Origin: Sphingomonas glacialis
GTDB taxonomy: Bacteria > Pseudomonadota > Alphaproteobacteria > Sphingomonadales > Sphingomonadaceae
Length of the DNA: 64,000 nucleotides
Assembly: GCF_006439055.1 (NCBI RefSeq)
Contig: NZ_RCZC01000003.1
Coordinates: 1-64,000 of the forward strand
Reading direction: 5' to 3'
The translations under genes were made by a program, and so were the position numbers. Below the pieces are notes generated by a model. It was not told the DNA's origin. It worked only from the letters and a program-made list of their open reading frames with translations, and did no database searches. The stretch's first letter is position 1; every line of letters begins with the position of its first letter. Below, piece after piece: positions 1-8,396 of this stretch.

Positions 1-538
1 GGCACGGCCCGTTATCGATAGACCCCGCATCGCGACCGCGTCGGGGAACAGACGAGCTCGCGCGTAGCGATATCAGAGGCGTCGCTGCGCCCGGCGCGGA
101 TCGTCGACCTATACCTGAAAGCCCATTATCAGCTCCCGCATCGGGTCGGCCCGCGGGGACGGACGACAACAAATCCGTCAGGTCAGCAACCACTCCAACC
201 TGCCAAAATCCGAAATCCCCATAGGTCACCGCTCGAGGCCCGCGGGTTCGGGCCTCCCAGACTTTCGTACGCCTGCCGGCGCCCGAAACTCTTCAGGAAA
301 GCGGCCTGGCCGCTTTCGGGCGGCGCTCGCCATAACCAGCCATTCGTTCATGCGGGAGGGCCGGGGCTCAAAGCGCATTGGCGAGTGGATAGCGAAATGG
401 CGGCTTTCGAGCGATCGTTCAAGGTAAGCCGCCATCGCCCTGAGTATTCCAAGCTGAATATGTGGAACCGACGCTGACGATGATGGCGTTTTGGATAATT
501 CCATTGCAGGACGCGAACTTTTATTGCGATGATAGACC
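1..538. other. Non-coding leader region with hairpins upstream of the reverse transcriptase
   Basis: No convincing gene is seen here. Two strong inverted repeats are visible: 235-256 (8-bp stem GAGGCCCG, 6-nt loop) and 297-317 (10-bp stem GAAAGCGGCC around a single T, so in practice a slightly larger loop). The stretch lies directly upstream of a reverse-transcriptase gene. Several anti-phage RT families (retrons, DRT2, DRT9) carry a structured ncRNA upstream of the RT, so an RNA gene is possible here, but that is inference. A simple leader, or the end of an unrelated transcript, would look similar. Confidence 0.4.
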
Positions 539-2035
539 ATGGCGCCGCTAACCAAGAAAAAAGCCGCATTGTCCGCGAAGGCGTTCTATCTGGACGACCT
601 TCCCAGCACGCTTTTTCCGCTCAATACGAATAAGGTTCTGGTTGAACGCGGCGCGGAGCAAATTTCCGCCTTCGCAGCGGACTTGGCCCAGTCCTCCGAG
701 CGCTCGTTCCTGCCGCAACGGAGGGTTCACGCGAACAAGGACAAGTTCCATCTCCGGCGGACAATCAAGCTCGACGTCGTCGCCGAATATTATCTGTATG
801 AGCTCGTGCACCGCAACCGGGACCGATTTCGCAAGCCGCATGTCCCTGACCGCCGTCGGCATTTCGGATATCGCTTCAAGGAGGGCGTCCCGCTTTCCGC
901 GTCGGAGAGTTACGCTGCGTTCCGGACCCAGGTGTTCAGCGCCCATATTGGCGCCGAGGAATTTATCGCTTTCGATGTCGCGAATTACTTCAACAATGTC
1001 TATCATCACGATCTACATGCCTGGTTCGCGAAGATCACGCCGAAGGACCCGAGTGACGTGGTCGCGTTCGGAAAATTTTTTCGTGAAATTAATGCAGGCC
1101 GAACCCTGGATTGCCTTCCCCAAGGCCTGTACCCGGCAAAGATGATTGGAAATGATTTTTTACGTTTCCTTGAAGAATCCTCAGTTCTGAATGCCAACAA
1201 AATGCTCCGGTTCATGGATGACGTCATCATCCTTGGCGATGATGCCAATGCGCTTCAGGCTGACTTCACCGAATTGCAGCGCCTGCTGGGCCTTAAGGGC
1301 CTGTCGGTGAATGCGGCCAAGACGCGAACCGAGGGATCTCCCTGGGTGGGTGAGGTCGACGACCATGTCGATGACCTCAAAAAGCGGCTGCTCAAAAGAC
1401 GGCGTTCCCTGATTGTGTCTCGATATGATCGCGGCGAAGCCGATTCTGTCCAGCCTCCCCTCACCAGAAAAGAGATCGACTACATCGTCGAACTGCTGGG
1501 ACGCCCGACGCTTGGCGAAGACGATGCCGAGCTGATCATGGTCGTGATGCGCGACCATGTGGATCGGATTGCTGACCGGCTCGAGCGGTTTGCCGACGGG
1601 TTTCCGCACCTCGCCAAGAACTTCTACTCGCTGTGCCGGGACGTGACCGATAAGGAGCGGGTTGCCGAAGTCGTGCTGAAGGTGGCGGGCGAAGGCAGCC
1701 ACATCGGCGAATATCAACTGTTCTGGTTCGGCGTGATGCTTGAGGACTATCTCCTCGAGACCGCACTCGCGCCGGATATCATCCGCACGCTGTACACGCA
1801 TGCGAGCGCCACCGACATTTCGCGCGCGAAGATCCTCGAAATTGCCGATCAGCGCTATGGCCTATCGGAGATGCGCGAGACGTTCTTGCGGGAAGGGCGT
1901 TCGGATTGGCTGGCATGGGCTTCCGCCGCCGGTGCACGATCAATGGATAAGCAGGCTCGCAACTATCTCCTCAGCTATTTCCAGAACGGGTCGGAAATGA
2001 ACAAGCTGATCGCTGGTATCCTTCAGCAGGAATAG
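539..2035 (+). CDS. Reverse transcriptase of the defence-associated (DRT/UG/Abi) type
   Basis: A 498-residue RNA-directed DNA polymerase. The catalytic palm is easy to read: motif A FDVANYFNNVYHHDL at about 145-159 with D146, the LPQG template/primer motif at 193-196, the catalytic FMDD box at 225-228 (an F replaces the usual first residue of YxDD), and a motif-D-like GLSVNAAKT at 254-262. After the palm comes about 220 residues of predicted helix with no recognised domain, as in the UG/Abi RTs and unlike group II intron proteins (no maturase or HNH domain is seen). The N-terminal segment with LPSTLFPLNTNK resembles DRT proteins, possibly DRT5-like, but the class cannot be fixed by eye. The ATG at 539 lacks a clear ribosome site. 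It stands alone on its strand ahead of darTG, in a defence island. RT identity is secure; the antiviral role is inferred. Confidence 0.87.
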   Translation: MAPLTKKKAALSAKAFYLDDLPSTLFPLNTNKVLVERGAEQISAFAADLAQSSERSFLPQRRVHANKDKFHLRRTIKLDVVAEYYLYELVHRNRDRFRKPHVPDRRRHFGYRFKEGVPLSASESYAAFRTQVFSAHIGAEEFIAFDVANYFNNVYHHDLHAWFAKITPKDPSDVVAFGKFFREINAGRTLDCLPQGLYPAKMIGNDFLRFLEESSVLNANKMLRFMDDVIILGDDANALQADFTELQRLLGLKGLSVNAAKTRTEGSPWVGEVDDHVDDLKKRLLKRRRSLIVSRYDRGEADSVQPPLTRKEIDYIVELLGRPTLGEDDAELIMVVMRDHVDRIADRLERFADGFPHLAKNFYSLCRDVTDKERVAEVVLKVAGEGSHIGEYQLFWFGVMLEDYLLETALAPDIIRTLYTHASATDISRAKILEIADQRYGLSEMRETFLREGRSDWLAWASAAGARSMDKQARNYLLSYFQNGSEMNKLIAGILQQE

Positions 2036-2542
2036 GATCAGGTCGGGGTGGCGGGGCGGCGTCCCTGCTGCGCGGTGACCGCGATCGCGCCGAGCAATAT
2101 CGCGGAGGCGGGCCTTCGCAAGGTCAGGAAAGTCTCACTATCAGAATGCTGCCTTGGGAGGGAAGGCGTTCCTCGCGCGTGCAAATGGGTCGACTTGCGA
2201 TGCAGGGAATTTTGGTGCGCGTCTTGGGCCACGTCCACGGCGGAGCCGCGGGCAATATATGTTCTTTATATGTTCTATTTTTCTGGTATAAGTCTCATCG
2301 GGTGCGAGATCGGGGCCACCTCCAAATTCGTGAAGGCGATGAGCGCATGGATGGATTGGGATGCGATGGCGATCGCGGCACGCCGACGGTAAAGCGGGCC
2401 ACTTGCGCTGCGCTTCCTTTAGGACACTTCTCCGTCGTGTCGGAAAGATATAGGCAGTCGGCATGCGAGTGGGACCTCTCCATGGCCGAATCAGATCGGA
2501 ACCGTCGCCGCGTGTGGCGTTCGGATCGGCGTTTGGGCGTTG
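2036..2542. other. Intergenic region before darT
   Basis: About 500 bases separate the RT stop from darT. An AT-rich patch at about 2255-2295 stands out from the GC-rich surroundings and is the best place for a promoter of the darTG transcript. Short open frames on both strands have no recognisable protein character. No terminator hairpin was noticed behind the RT gene. Confidence 0.35.
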
Positions 2543-3181
2543 ATGATCAAGGATCTTCGCCCGGAAAAGGCTTTCATCTTTCGTATCGTCCACCGCGAGA
2601 ATCTCGCGTGGACGTTGCAGCATGGAGTGCATGCACGGAGTTCGGGGCAGGTGAATCCCGCTTATGTCGACATTGGCAATCCGGAACTGATCGGCAAGCG
2701 CAACGGCAGGGACATCGCCGTTCCGCCCGGAGGCACGCTAAGCGATTATGTCCCTTTCTATTTTACGCCGCGATCGCCGATGCTGCTCAATATCAAGACC
2801 GGCCGTCACGTTCGCCAACGCGGCAACGACGAAATCGTCATCCTCGTGTCGAGCCTGCCTAAAATCCAGGAGAGTGGTCTCGATTTCCTTTTCACCGATC
2901 GACATGCCTATCTGCAAACCGCGGAGTTTCATTCCGATTTGGCGAGATTGGATCGTATCGATTGGGATATTTTGCAACGAAGCGATTTCAAGCGAGACAA
3001 TGATGACCTGGGAAAATTCGAGCGCTATCAAGCGGAAGCTCTGATTTTTCAGCATGTACCCGTCTCGGCGCTTCTGGGTATCGCCTGCGTGAACGACGCT
3101 GTGGCGGCGCAACTCAGACAGCAGATCGCCGCGGCCGGCAGTGAACTGAAAGTGGCGGCGACGCCGGGATGGTTTTTCTGA
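2543..3181 (+). CDS. darT: DarT DNA ADP-ribosyltransferase toxin
   Basis: A 212-residue DarT-family (DUF4433) toxin. The family transfers ADP-ribose from NAD+ to thymine in single-stranded DNA, blocking replication of phage or host. Visible hallmarks are the N-terminal fold start ([11 protein letters not shown]), the conserved [12 protein letters not shown] block at about 69-80, and the segment RYQAEALI at about 161-168, where the conserved catalytic glutamate (about E165) sits. Length is normal for the family. ATG 2543 was chosen; a TTG one codon earlier is possible, and neither has a strong ribosome site. Its stop overlaps the start of darG (TGATG), which couples toxin to antitoxin. Confidence 0.9.
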   Translation: MIKDLRPEKAFIFRIVHRENLAWTLQHGVHARSSGQVNPAYVDIGNPELIGKRNGRDIAVPPGGTLSDYVPFYFTPRSPMLLNIKTGRHVRQRGNDEIVILVSSLPKIQESGLDFLFTDRHAYLQTAEFHSDLARLDRIDWDILQRSDFKRDNDDLGKFERYQAEALIFQHVPVSALLGIACVNDAVAAQLRQQIAAAGSELKVAATPGWFF

Positions 3182-4272
3182 TGATCAAGTACACCGAAGG
3201 CAATCTTCTGAACGCCGAGGCAGAGGCCCTGGTGAACACCGTCAACACGGTTGGCGTGATGGGAAAGGGGATTGCGTTGATGTTCAAGGAGGCCTTCCCC
3301 GCGAACCTCAAAGCGTATGAGGAAGCGTGCAAGGCCGGCGCGGTGAAGGTCGGGCACATGTTCGTATCGGAGCGACGCGAACTGATGGGCCCGAAGTGGA
3401 TCATCAACTTTCCGACTAAGAAGCATTGGCGCAACCCCTCCAAGCTCGAGTGGATCGAGGAAGGGCTCGAGGACCTGAAACTGGTCATCCGGGAGCACAA
3501 CATCCGCTCGATCGCGCTTCCGCCGCTGGGAAGCGGCAATGGCGGCTTGGATTGGCCGGTAGTCCGTGCGCGGATCGAGCGGGCGCTTGGCGAGCTTCAG
3601 GGTGTCGAGATCCTCGTCTTCGAACCCACAGGCACGTACCAGAATGTTTCAAAGCGCGTTGGTGTTGAAAAGCTCACGCCGGCAAGGGCCGTCGTCGCCG
3701 ATCTGGTGCGCCGCTATGCGGTGCTTGGCTTCGAATGTACCCTGCTGGAGATCCAGAAGCTCGCGTATTTCGCCGAGCGAAGCATTGCCCGGCTGGGCGT
3801 TGATAATCAGCTCGACTTGCGCTTCGAGGCCAATCGCTTCGGACCGTTTGCGCCGCGCCTGGTGCATTTGTTGAACGCTCTGGATGGCAGTTACCTGCAC
3901 AGCGACAAGCGCATCGCGGACGCCGGGCCGATGGACGTGATCTGGTTCGACGATGGCAAGAAGGACCGGGTCGCCGCTTATCTTGGCTCCGAAGGGAAAA
4001 CCTTCCTTGCGGCGCTCGAGGCGACAAGCGAGCTGATCGATGGCTTCGAGACGCCGCTCGGCATGGAATTGCTCGCGACCGTGGATTGGCTGATCGAACA
4101 TGGCGATACGCCGACCCTTGCCGGTATCCAGCAGGGTCTGCGTAACTGGAAAGGCGGAGAAGATGCGGCCCGCCGCAAGCTTCGTCTGTTCGACGACCGC
4201 ATGATCGAGATCGCCTTGGCCCGCCTCACACGCTGGCGCGTGCCCGCCAGCGCCGCAGCGGTCGGCGCATAG
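3181..4272 (+). CDS. darG: DarG macrodomain antitoxin
   Basis: A 363-residue antitoxin partner of DarT. Residues 1 to about 155 are a macrodomain, with GNLL near residue 7, the ADP-ribose-binding loop [18 protein letters not shown] at about 19-36, and [13 protein letters not shown] around 120. In DarG this domain removes ADP-ribose from thymine in DNA. The remaining roughly 200 residues are a helical C-terminal region like that of the longer DarTG1-type antitoxins, which bind and block the toxin. The ATG at 3181 shares its A with the darT stop, so the two are translationally coupled. Together they are a toxin-antitoxin pair known to act in phage defence. Confidence 0.9.
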   Translation: MIKYTEGNLLNAEAEALVNTVNTVGVMGKGIALMFKEAFPANLKAYEEACKAGAVKVGHMFVSERRELMGPKWIINFPTKKHWRNPSKLEWIEEGLEDLKLVIREHNIRSIALPPLGSGNGGLDWPVVRARIERALGELQGVEILVFEPTGTYQNVSKRVGVEKLTPARAVVADLVRRYAVLGFECTLLEIQKLAYFAERSIARLGVDNQLDLRFEANRFGPFAPRLVHLLNALDGSYLHSDKRIADAGPMDVIWFDDGKKDRVAAYLGSEGKTFLAALEATSELIDGFETPLGMELLATVDWLIEHGDTPTLAGIQQGLRNWKGGEDAARRKLRLFDDRMIEIALARLTRWRVPASAAAVGA

Positions 4273-4293
4273 CGTCCGCGAGGAGAATTCGAC

Positions 4294-5076
4294 ATGGCCG
4301 AAACGCAGATCGAATGGACCGATGCCACCTGGAATCCCGTGGCGGGGTGCTCGATCATCTCGGCAGGCTGCACGAATTGCTATGCGATGGAGATGGCGAA
4401 GCGCCTTGAGGCAATGCACATGGAGAAATACTCTGGCCTGACGCGGCAGAGCGGGAAACGGACGATCTGGAGCGGCATCGTCCGGGAGGATCCCAGCGCG
4501 CTTTCGATCCCGCACCGGTGGCGCAAATCGCGCAAGATTTTTGTCAATTCGATGAGCGACCTCTTCCACGAACAGGTCAGCGATGCCTTCATCCTCGAAG
4601 TCTGGCGCGTGATGCGGGACACGCCGCATCACAATTATCAAATTCTGACCAAGCGGCCCGAGCGAATGGCCGAGATCGTCTCGACCAATATCAAGGATGT
4701 TCTTCCAAACGTCTGGTTGGGGACCAGCGTCGAGGATGCAGAGGCCGTGTCCCGGATCGACCATCTGCGGACGGTTCCCGCGGCTATCCGTTTCCTGTCG
4801 TTCGAACCGCTCATCGGGGCGGTCGGCACAGTGGACCTTTCTGATATCCATTGGGCTATCGTCGGGGGCGAAAGCGGCCGTTCGGCGCGGCCGATCCGGG
4901 AGGACTGGATCGACGAGATCCACGAACAATGTCTGGAGTACGAAACCGCTTTCTTTTTCAAACAATGGGGAACGTGGGGCAAAGACAATAAGCGCCGTTC
5001 CAAGAAGGCCAATGGCAGGGAGTATCGAGGACGGACCTGGGACGAGATGCCCTCGGCCTTTTCCGCCGCGCTATAA
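4294..5076 (+). CDS. DUF5131 / phage Gp37-Gp68 family protein with three-Cys motif
   Basis: A 260-residue protein of the Gp37/Gp68 (DUF5131) family. The N-terminus has TWNPVAGCSIISAGCTNCYA with Cys19, Cys26 and Cys29, the CX6CX2C three-cysteine motif that suggests an iron-sulphur, radical-SAM-like centre. KIFVNSMSDLFHEQV (about 83-97) and LSFEPLIG (about 169-176) are further family landmarks. A strong GAGGAG ribosome site precedes the ATG. The next gene is its usual partner TcmP, 36 bases downstream. The reaction is unknown. Its place behind darTG suggests a defence or nucleic-acid-modifying role, which is inference. Confidence 0.85.
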   Translation: MAETQIEWTDATWNPVAGCSIISAGCTNCYAMEMAKRLEAMHMEKYSGLTRQSGKRTIWSGIVREDPSALSIPHRWRKSRKIFVNSMSDLFHEQVSDAFILEVWRVMRDTPHHNYQILTKRPERMAEIVSTNIKDVLPNVWLGTSVEDAEAVSRIDHLRTVPAAIRFLSFEPLIGAVGTVDLSDIHWAIVGGESGRSARPIREDWIDEIHEQCLEYETAFFFKQWGTWGKDNKRRSKKANGREYRGRTWDEMPSAFSAAL

Positions 5077-5112
5077 GCTATCTGCGATGGAACGGCAGCC
5101 AAGGGGGAATGA

Positions 5113-6372
5113 ATGGCCGAGAAGCCGTACGCATGGAGCAAGGGCGCGGTTCTGGAGGAACACTCTCGCCGCAAGCACAAGATCCTACGAGAATATTTCT
5201 TCGAATATCTGACCGTCCGATGCAAGCTGCCTCAGCAGGAGAAGTTCAGGCTTGCCATCGTCGACGGATTTGCGGGCGGGGGCAGGTATCGGTGCGGAAC
5301 CTCAGGCTCGCCATTGATCTTCGTCGAGGAGCTCAAGCGTGCCGTCGAGATGGTCAACGTCCAGCGCGCTTCGCAGGGCATGGGCTTGATCGAGATCGAG
5401 TGCCTGCTTGTCCTCAACGACCATAGCCGCGACGCCATTGAGGAGTTGAAGACGAACGTCGCGCCGCTGCAGGCGGAAATCGCTGAAACTGTCCCTCGGC
5501 TGCATCTGCGCGTCGAGTATCTGAACGAGGCGTTCGAGCGCGCCTATCCAACCATGAAGCGATTCCTCGAACAGGGGCGGTATCGCAACGTACTCTTCAA
5601 TCTCGATCAGTGCGGCTATAGCCATGTCGACCGAAACACGCTGCTCGACATCATGCGCTCGCATCCTTCGGTCGAAATCTTCTACACGTTCATGATCAGC
5701 TCGCTGCTGTCCTTCCTGCAAAAATCGGATCCGGTGTTGCTGGCGGCCCAGCTTCGGCCGTTCGGTATCGATTCCACTAATCTCGCATCGCTCGAAGGAG
5801 GCATGAGCAAACCCAACTGGCTCGGCGCCGCCGAGCGCCTCGTGTTCGAGACCTTCCGAACCTGCGCGCCCTTTGTCAGCCCCTTTTCGGTGAATAACCC
5901 CGGAGGGTGGCGATACTGGCTGATCCACTTCGCCAATATTTATCGAGGGCGCCAAGTCTATAACAACATCCTGCATCAGAATAGCAGCTCCCAGGCGCAC
6001 TACGGACGGTCGGGACTGAACATGCTGGCCTATGACCCGAGCCATGATGACGGGTCGTTATATCTGTTCGACCTGACGGGCCGGGAGGGCGCCCGAAACC
6101 AGCTGCTCGAAGATATTCCCCGGCTCATCTCGGAGTCCGGCGATGTCATAGGCGTAGGGGATTTTTACGAGAGCATCTATAATGCGACCCCCGCACATAC
6201 CGACGACGTGCACAGTGCGATTATAGAGAATCCGGATGTCGAGGTGATCACGCCTGCAGGCGGCGAACGCCGTAAAGCCAATACGATTGCGGTCGGGGAC
6301 ATGCTCAAGCTCAAGACGCAGAAGAGCTTCTTCCCGATGTTCCTCAACGCCAGCACAAAGCGCGGGCGATGA
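5113..6372 (+). CDS. tcmP: Three-Cys-motif partner protein TcmP
   Basis: A 419-residue TcmP-family protein, named for its regular pairing with three-Cys-motif proteins such as the gene just upstream. The N-terminal WSKGAVLEEHSRRKHKILR and the glycine-rich VDGFAGGGRY (about 50-59) are characteristic. The latter looks like a nucleotide- or SAM-binding turn of a Rossmann-like fold. A purine-rich AAGGGGGAA ribosome site precedes the ATG. Its stop overlaps (ATGA) the start of a decayed RES-type gene. The biochemical function is not known. The pair probably works as one system. Confidence 0.82.
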   Translation: MAEKPYAWSKGAVLEEHSRRKHKILREYFFEYLTVRCKLPQQEKFRLAIVDGFAGGGRYRCGTSGSPLIFVEELKRAVEMVNVQRASQGMGLIEIECLLVLNDHSRDAIEELKTNVAPLQAEIAETVPRLHLRVEYLNEAFERAYPTMKRFLEQGRYRNVLFNLDQCGYSHVDRNTLLDIMRSHPSVEIFYTFMISSLLSFLQKSDPVLLAAQLRPFGIDSTNLASLEGGMSKPNWLGAAERLVFETFRTCAPFVSPFSVNNPGGWRYWLIHFANIYRGRQVYNNILHQNSSSQAHYGRSGLNMLAYDPSHDDGSLYLFDLTGREGARNQLLEDIPRLISESGDVIGVGDFYESIYNATPAHTDDVHSAIIENPDVEVITPAGGERRKANTIAVGDMLKLKTQKSFFPMFLNASTKRGR

Positions 6373-6690
6373 CCACGCAGGCGGACGATGAAGAGGAGCG
6401 CATCGTCTGCGCCGATTGTATCACCGAGTCCCGTCTAAAAGCGTTGATTGAAGCTGCTGACGAAAACGCGTGAGTGTTCCTTCTGCTATTCCGAGGCAGC
6501 GACAATCACGATCGCGGATTTTGCAGCGCGAATAAACGCCGCGTTCGAGGCGCATTTCACGCGGACCTCGGATCAGCCCGACGCCTTGCCAATCGGCGAT
6601 GCTGGCCGATCGCGAAAGCAGCTACGGGTGGGAACGCGACGGCGAACCCGTCTTCGACGCGATCCAGGGCATAGCTGGGGGGCAGAACTC
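6369..6690 (+). pseudogene. Decayed HEPN/RES N-terminal-domain (RES toxin type) gene
   Basis: Starting at an ATG that overlaps the tcmP stop, frame 1 reads ERIVCADCITESRLKALIEA and stops at 6471. The next frame continues at once with RECSFCYSEAATITIADF and about 25 more residues. A third frame then gives MLADRESSYGWERDGEPVF. Joined, these give the Cys-pair N-terminal domain (HEPN/RES NTD1) found on RES-domain toxins. At least two frameshifts, near 6470 and 6590, break it, and no intact RES catalytic domain follows. It was probably the fourth gene of the darTG-DUF5131-tcmP transcript. The open frame running on to 6930 has no recognisable domain. Confidence 0.6.
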
Positions 6691-6942
6691 ACGGCTTCCA
6701 GGCGAGAATGTTGCGTTCGCAGTCTGCGTGCCCATAGCTCGCGAAAGGCAGCAAAGGCCCACTTTCAGCGCTTCACCGCCCGCTTCGGCGGCGGCACTAC
6801 GGTACATTTTACCAAGATGAACAGATGTCTGGACGTGAGGATAGGAAAAGCAACGCTGAATGTCGCCTTGTGGGTCGAGCCGGACAACGCATGCAGCCAC
6901 CTCGATAGCGAGCCTCGTCGACAGTTATGAGTCACACGCTGC

Positions 6943-7347
6943 TTAATGAGATCCCTGACCACCATTGTTGAGTGCAGCTCCCCTGGTCGTGTCATACAGG
7001 ACGCGGTTACAGTCTATTTGCTCGAGATGCGCTCCGGCCCAAGCGCCCAGCGCGCGAAGCGGCTTCGACAGCGAATACCCTAGTTCCGTCAGTGCATATT
7101 CGACCTGAGGCGGCACTGTAGGATGGACCGTCCGGCTGACCATGCCGTCGCGGTCGAGTGCCTTCAGCGTGCGGGTGAGCATCTGCTGCGAGATTCCGCC
7201 AATCGTCCGCTTGATGTCATTGAAGCGGCGTGGACGCTCGATCAGCACCATCACGATCATTACCGTCCACTTATCGCCAACCAGCGATAGCACGCTGTTC
7301 ATCCGACGGCAGTCGGCGCTGACGCCCGGATGGGCAGGCATATCCAT
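6943..7347 (-). CDS. HxlR-family winged-helix transcriptional regulator
   Basis: A 134-residue HxlR/DUF24 regulator. LVGDKWTVMIVMVLIERPRR followed by FNDIKRTIGGISQQMLTRTL is the characteristic winged helix, and VPPQVEYALTELG is the wing and dimer region. Cys13 sits where many redox- or quinone-sensing HxlR proteins (for example HypR, QorR) carry their reactive cysteine. It is divergent from an azoreductase gene with about 90 bases between them, the usual layout for a repressor of a quinone/azo-reducing enzyme. That regulatory link is inferred. Confidence 0.88.
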   Translation of the reverse strand: MDMPAHPGVSADCRRMNSVLSLVGDKWTVMIVMVLIERPRRFNDIKRTIGGISQQMLTRTLKALDRDGMVSRTVHPTVPPQVEYALTELGYSLSKPLRALGAWAGAHLEQIDCNRVLYDTTRGAALNNGGQGSH

Positions 7348-7436
7348 GTGACCTAGTCCTAAAAATATGCGTCCTTGGCGGGGAGCCGGCAGTCACATAC
7401 GTGCCCTTGGTCACAAATATAGACCGGAGACAAGCG
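7348..7436. promoter_or_regulatory. Divergent promoter region between hxlR-type gene and azoR
   Basis: About 90 bases shared by the two divergent genes. It must contain both promoters and probably the HxlR operator. No clear palindrome could be assigned by eye. The placement rests only on the gene layout. Confidence 0.4.
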
Positions 7437-8018
7437 ATGAAACTTCTGCATCTCGATTCCAGCATCATGGGCGAGAATTCGGCGAGCCGTGCCATCTCTA
7501 TTGCCGTCGTCGAGCGTCTGCGGGAAACCAATCCGGGCATCGAGGTCACCTATCGCGATCTCGCGGCCGAGCCGATCGCCCACATGACGCTGGACACCTT
7601 TCTAGCGCTTGAGACGGGCGCGGAAGTGCAGCAATTTCTCGAAGCGGACGTCGTCGTGATCGGCGCAGGCTTCTACAATTTCTCCATTCCCAGCCAGTTG
7701 AAGGCTTGGATCGATCGCATCGCAGTGCGCGGCAAAACGTTCTCGTACGGCGAGAGTGGTCCGGTCGGCCTAGCTGCGGGCAAGCGTGTGATCATCGCGC
7801 TTGCGCGAGGCAACGTCTACGGCGCGGGCTCGCCCTATACCTCGTACGAGCACGCCGAAACGCTGCTGCGCTCGATCTTCAGCTTCGTCGGCGCTGACGT
7901 CGAGGTCATCATTGCCGAAGGTCTTGGACGCGGCGAGGATGCGCGTCGAGCCTCGATCAACGGGGCTCTCGCACAGGCCCGCGAGATGCCGCAAACTTAT
8001 CTCGTCGCCGCAGCTTAA
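7437..8018 (+). CDS. azoR: FMN-dependent NADH azoreductase
   Basis: A 193-residue AzoR-family flavodoxin-fold enzyme that reduces azo bonds and quinones with NADH. LHLDSSIMGENSASR (residues 4-18) is the FMN phosphate loop, GAGFYNFSIPSQLKAWIDR matches the family's MYNFGIPSTLKAWID segment, and KTFSYGESGPVGL is the flavin-contact region. ATG 7437 was chosen because the protein then starts MKLLHLDSS as family members do. The open frame extends 12 codons further upstream. It is probably controlled by the divergent HxlR regulator. A strong hairpin follows the stop. Confidence 0.92.
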   Translation: MKLLHLDSSIMGENSASRAISIAVVERLRETNPGIEVTYRDLAAEPIAHMTLDTFLALETGAEVQQFLEADVVVIGAGFYNFSIPSQLKAWIDRIAVRGKTFSYGESGPVGLAAGKRVIIALARGNVYGAGSPYTSYEHAETLLRSIFSFVGADVEVIIAEGLGRGEDARRASINGALAQAREMPQTYLVAAA

Positions 8019-8028
8019 TTGGACGGTG

Positions 8029-8062
8029 CGAACACGGTTCGGGCTGGCCCGAACCGTGTTCG
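8029..8062 (+). terminator. Strong hairpin behind azoR
   Basis: A perfect 16-bp inverted repeat (CGAACACGGTTCGGGC and its complement) with a 2-base centre begins 10 bases after the azoR stop. It lacks a clear T run, so it may be an imperfect intrinsic terminator or an RNA-stabilising hairpin. Confidence 0.65.
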
Positions 8063-8396
8063 CTGTCGGCTTTCAGCTTCATCGACGTTCTCAAAGACGC
8101 AGTCCGAATCGAACATGAATAAGAGTCCGGAGTCGGGAAGCGGTCGGAGCCTGCTGAGCGACCGCCTTTGGGTCCTCGACCCTCGCAGCTAGCAACCGCG
8201 CTGGCGGAGGGCTGCTAGACGGATTCGGAGGCGGAGGTGGTAAGCCGCTCTCGTTCACATTGCTGAACAAACGCGTCAGGGTGCATCCGAGCCATTCATC
8301 TACTATGTTGTTCGTGGCACTAGCGCGGTCCGCACCAAGCATCCCGTTGCTGGGAGGCTCGCGTCGGTAGAGGTGGTCGATCGTAAGGGCTTGGGG
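8063..8396. other. Intergenic region before the caspase-like gene
   Basis: About 330 bases with no supported gene. Open frames reading back on the minus strand are shadows of the downstream coding region. It presumably holds the promoter for the caspase-membrane protein pair. Confidence 0.3.

Noticed and set aside
2141..2632. A 163-codon minus-strand frame before darT
   Set aside because: It runs into the certain darT region and has no protein family likeness.
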